A stretch of DNA of 8,039 bases from Chloroflexota bacterium (GTDB lineage: Bacteria > Chloroflexota > Dehalococcoidia > JACQUE01). The position numbers and the translations under genes were made by a program. The notes under the pieces are model-generated. The model was not told the origin of the DNA, searched no databases, and saw only the letters and a list, made by a program, of their open reading frames with translations. Positions 5,877 through 8,039 of the stretch are shown one piece after another (the stretch's first letter is position 1; each line of letters opens with the position of its first letter). The DNA is taken from the NCBI GenBank assembly GCA_016210425.1, contig JACQUE010000106.1:1-8039 (forward strand), given 5' to 3'.

Positions 5877-6692
5877 ATGGCCGAGGTAGCAGCAACGGGA
5901 GGGGGTTTGGAGGAAGGCCATTCATTGGTCACGCAAAGGGCTGCTTCCCACCAGGTCGGCAACCGGCATATCCCCCTGGAGGGCTGCTTCAACTTCCGCG
6001 ATATCGGTGGCATCCCGACGCTCGACGGGCGCCATGTCCGTCGCCAACTGCTTTACAGAAGCGATTCCGTCCATCATCTCACCGGAAGCGACGCGCAAAG
6101 GCTGGCACCGCTGGGGATCCGGACGATCCTTGATCTCAGGGGCAAGAAAGAGGCCAAAACCCAGGGGCTAGGGCCAATGGGCGACAACGGCGCGCGGCAC
6201 ATACACGTGCCGCTCATGCCCTCTAACAAAGACCCGCTGCAAATAGGAGAGGCATCAGACTGCATCGATCTGGGGACGTTCTACTACCGGATGCTGGCCC
6301 GTTGCGGCCCGAGCATACGGACGGTAATGACCACGCTGGCCGACCGGAGCAGCTACGCCACAGTAATACAGTGCGTCCTCGGCAAAGACCGCACGGGCAT
6401 CGCAACGGCGGTGGTTCTCCGGAGCCTTGGCGTTCCCGACCGCTCGATTATCGAGGACTATGCCTTGAGCGGAGACCTCGTCGCGCCGCTCACCGAGACC
6501 ATGCTGGCAGAGCCAGCTTACAAGAGGCTGGACGACCAACTCTCAGGGGCCTTGATGACCTCACCGTCGCAGGCCATGGAGACGTTTCTGCAGCGTTTGG
6601 ATGACCAGTACGGTTCGGTGTATGGCTACCTGGCAACCATCGGCGTAGGTCTGGACACGCTAGATGATGTGCGTCGCTGCCTCCTGGAGTAG
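5877..6692 (+). CDS. Tyrosine/dual-specificity protein phosphatase-like protein (Y_phosphatase3 type)
   Basis: This 271-residue protein resembles bacterial tyrosine phosphatases of the Y_phosphatase3 (LipA/MptpB-like) family, which hydrolyse phosphotyrosine, phosphoserine/threonine or phosphoinositides through a cysteinyl-phosphate. Visible marks are NFRDIGG (39-45), DGRHVRRQLLYRSDS (51-65), the LGIRTILDLRGKKE stretch (79-92) and the P-loop CVLGKDRTG (166-174), with nucleophile Cys166 and Arg172. The residue before the cysteine is Gln, where the family nearly always has His, and VL replaces the usual small pair (TA or SA), so activity may be altered. No signal peptide is evident. The first 25 or so residues before the domain are poorly conserved in appearance. 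The start is set by the Shine-Dalgarno at 5866. It follows the SnoaL-like gene closely; the opposite-strand SDR gene ends 16 bases after its stop. Confidence 0.87.
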   Translation: MAEVAATGGGLEEGHSLVTQRAASHQVGNRHIPLEGCFNFRDIGGIPTLDGRHVRRQLLYRSDSVHHLTGSDAQRLAPLGIRTILDLRGKKEAKTQGLGPMGDNGARHIHVPLMPSNKDPLQIGEASDCIDLGTFYYRMLARCGPSIRTVMTTLADRSSYATVIQCVLGKDRTGIATAVVLRSLGVPDRSIIEDYALSGDLVAPLTETMLAEPAYKRLDDQLSGALMTSPSQAMETFLQRLDDQYGSVYGYLATIGVGLDTLDDVRRCLLE

Positions 6693-6708
6693 CGACTAGA
6701 AGGAGCAA

Positions 6709-7569
6709 TCACTTCCAGGGCGTTCCCGGCACAAGCGGATGGCCGCGTCCCTCGGTGTCCCACTCATCCGATGGATACGGCCCGGCGTAGCCGCCGCGCG
6801 TGGCGGTGAGTCCGCCGTCAACCGGCAGCACCACACCTGTCACGAACTTGGAGGCATCGGACGCCAGGAAGACAATCGGGCCGACCAGGTCATCCGGTTC
6901 GCCGATACGTCTCGCCGGATGGCGTCCCGCCAGCATCGGCAGCACACCGCTCTCCTGCATCGCGTCGTGCGCCATCTCAGAATCGAAGAAGGTCGGCGCG
7001 AGCGCATTTACACGCACCCCACGGTCCGCCCATTCGCTGGCCAGCATCTGGGTCAGGTTGTGCACGCCACCCTTGGAGGCGAAGTAGCCGGGCACCGGGC
7101 CTCCCGAGAAGCCGCCCATGCCCAGGATCGACCCGATGTTGATGATGCTGCCTCTCCCCTGGCGGAGCATGTATTGCGACGCCGCGTGGCAGCAGTAGAA
7201 GAGGCCGATGAGGTTCGTGTTCACGATCCTCACGAACGTCTCAACGTCCTGGTGCTCCGTGCGCCATCCCCGAACATCGGAGATGCCAGCGTTGTTCACC
7301 AGAACATCGATGGCGCCGAACTCCTCCCACGTCCGCTTCATCAGGCGCTTCACGTCCTCGGAGTCCGTGACGTCACACCTGAGCGTGAGGCATCTCCTCC
7401 CCTTCGACTCAATCAGCTTCTTCGTGTCCTGCAAGCGGTCTTCGCTGCGAGCAGCGGCCACGATGTCGGCGCCGGCGTCCGCCAACGCGCTCGCGAAGAT
7501 AACCCCGAGCCCGTAGCTGCCTCCGGTCACGATCGCGACCTTCCCCTTCAGCGAAAAGATACTATCCAT
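6709..7569 (-). CDS. Short-chain dehydrogenase/reductase (SDR)
   Basis: This is a classical SDR oxidoreductase of 286 residues that interconverts an alcohol and a ketone with NAD(P). Counting from the ATG at 7569, the cofactor motif TGGSYGLG is at 15-22, NNAG at 92-95, the structural Asn at about 119 (NTNLIG), the catalytic Ser at about 147 (INIGS), and Tyr162 and Lys166 in YFASK. The stretch after the second strand reads AARSEDRL, and the Arg suggests NADP(H), though this is a weak guide. The fold normally ends near VDGG (residue 253); here about 33 residues follow, rich in Gly, Pro and aromatic residues. Similarity by eye is to gluconate 5-dehydrogenase and 3-oxoacyl-ACP reductase types, but the substrate is unknown. 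Two adjacent ATGs exist (7572, 7569); GGAG at 7575-7578 is better spaced for the second. It lies 32 bases downstream of the unknown helical gene. Confidence 0.92.
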   Translation of the reverse strand: MDSIFSLKGKVAIVTGGSYGLGVIFASALADAGADIVAAARSEDRLQDTKKLIESKGRRCLTLRCDVTDSEDVKRLMKRTWEEFGAIDVLVNNAGISDVRGWRTEHQDVETFVRIVNTNLIGLFYCCHAASQYMLRQGRGSIINIGSILGMGGFSGGPVPGYFASKGGVHNLTQMLASEWADRGVRVNALAPTFFDSEMAHDAMQESGVLPMLAGRHPARRIGEPDDLVGPIVFLASDASKFVTGVVLPVDGGLTATRGGYAGPYPSDEWDTEGRGHPLVPGTPWK

Positions 7570-7574
7570 CATTT

Positions 7575-7578
7575 CTCC
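7575..7578 (-). promoter_or_regulatory. Ribosome binding site of the SDR gene
   Basis: GGAG on the - strand is five bases from the ATG at 7569 and only two from the ATG at 7572, favouring the second codon as start. The difference is one residue. Confidence 0.45.
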
Positions 7579-7601
7579 ACAAACCCCGACGGTTTAGTAG
7601 C

Positions 7602-8039
7602 CTATCCCCGGCCCACCATGCCGCCCTCCATCGCGAAGAAGCCAGCCATATCGCGCTCGATGCGTAGCTGGACGTAGGCCCGGGCCCGCTCCAGCAACGT
7701 TGACGCTCCATCGACGCCCTCTCCAACAAGCTCGTTGAGGTGGCCCATCGCCTCCGTAAATGCCGTGCTCAGGTCCCTGTAGGCCGTGTTTATCTCGTGG
7801 GATGAAGGGACCGTCGGAAACTCCGGTATGCCGCGAGCCCGTTCGGCCAGCCTCAGGAGCGCCGTTGCCGGCTGGGACGGTGTCTCTGCGAAAGCTTCGG
7901 CCGCTTCTTGGAGAAGCCGCCGCATGCGGTTGCATTCGTCGGCCATCCATTGCTGTTCAACCTGGATGCGCTTCTCCACCGAGGAGAGCATGGTCTGGAT
8001 CATGAGCAAGGTGACACGGGCGCGGTCTGTCTGGAGCTC
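7602..8039 (-). CDS. Hypothetical helical protein, 5' end missing
   Basis: I do not recognise this protein. The frame is open to the window edge, and neither the ATG at 8003 nor the TTG at 8009 has a Shine-Dalgarno, so the gene most likely begins outside the window; 145 residues are visible. It is predicted from composition to be mostly alpha-helical. It has a long charged stretch near the start (SVEKRIQVEQQW, ADECNRMRRLLQEAAEAF) that could be coiled coil, a Pro-containing break (GIPEFPTVPSS), a second helical region (DLSTAFTEAMGHLNELVGE, LLERARAYVQLRIERDMAGFF) and a glycine-rich end (EGGMVGRG). There is no signal peptide or membrane segment in the visible part. It is transcribed ahead of the SDR gene with a gap of about 30 bases, suggesting an operon. 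A coding role is supported by the length of the open frame and the gap spacing only. Confidence 0.6.
   Translation of the reverse strand, partial: ELQTDRARVTLLMIQTMLSSVEKRIQVEQQWMADECNRMRRLLQEAAEAFAETPSQPATALLRLAERARGIPEFPTVPSSHEINTAYRDLSTAFTEAMGHLNELVGEGVDGASTLLERARAYVQLRIERDMAGFFAMEGGMVGRG

Noticed and set aside
6739..7677. Long + strand open frame of 312 codons opposite the SDR gene
   Set aside because: It lies almost wholly antisense to a clear SDR with all catalytic motifs; the translation is low in family-like features and rich in Arg/His, as expected of a GC-rich shadow frame.

Overview
The window looks like a stretch of bacterial chromosome of moderately high GC, probably from a member of the Chloroflexota such as a Dehalococcoidia-like lineage. 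That assignment is an inference. It rests on the order ybbR - der - plsY - gpsA, on a LysM lipoprotein with long Thr/Pro linkers and a C-terminal domain of a type I associate with that phylum, and on the drifted glycine motif of GpsA. I see no rRNA, tRNA, CRISPR array, insertion sequence or clear rho-independent terminator.

Bases 1-3780 (+ strand) form a compact housekeeping operon: the 3' part of a YbbR/CdaR-type protein, the double GTPase Der (50S ribosome assembly), the acyl-phosphate:glycerol-3-phosphate acyltransferase PlsY and the glycerol-3-phosphate dehydrogenase GpsA. GpsA makes the glycerol-3-phosphate that PlsY acylates to start phospholipid synthesis. Der/PlsY overlap by 4 bases and PlsY/GpsA by 13, so translation is probably coupled.

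Bases 3781-5115 (- strand) hold two genes read towards gpsA: a small Dabb-family alpha/beta-barrel protein, then a LysM lipoprotein. The lipoprotein's stop codon directly abuts the gpsA stop. Two perfect 6-bp stem-loops lie in the 66 bases between these two genes, the second touching a TTG start codon.

Bases 5116-5408 form a divergent control region. A - strand promoter (5188-5216) contains one perfect inverted repeat and is flanked by another. A strong-looking + strand promoter (5354-5381) drives a SnoaL/NTF2-like gene. I see nothing I can support between about 5232 and 5353.

Bases 5409-6692 (+ strand) hold the SnoaL-like gene and a DSP/tyrosine-phosphatase-like gene with an altered active-site signature. 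Bases 6709-8039 (- strand) hold an SDR oxidoreductase preceded by a helical protein of unknown function that runs off the window. The accessory half resembles small-molecule metabolism genes of unknown substrate. I found no convincing complete new system; the most interesting items are the paired inverted repeats in the divergent promoter, the tandem hairpins at the lipoprotein start, and the altered signature residues of the phosphatase and GpsA.
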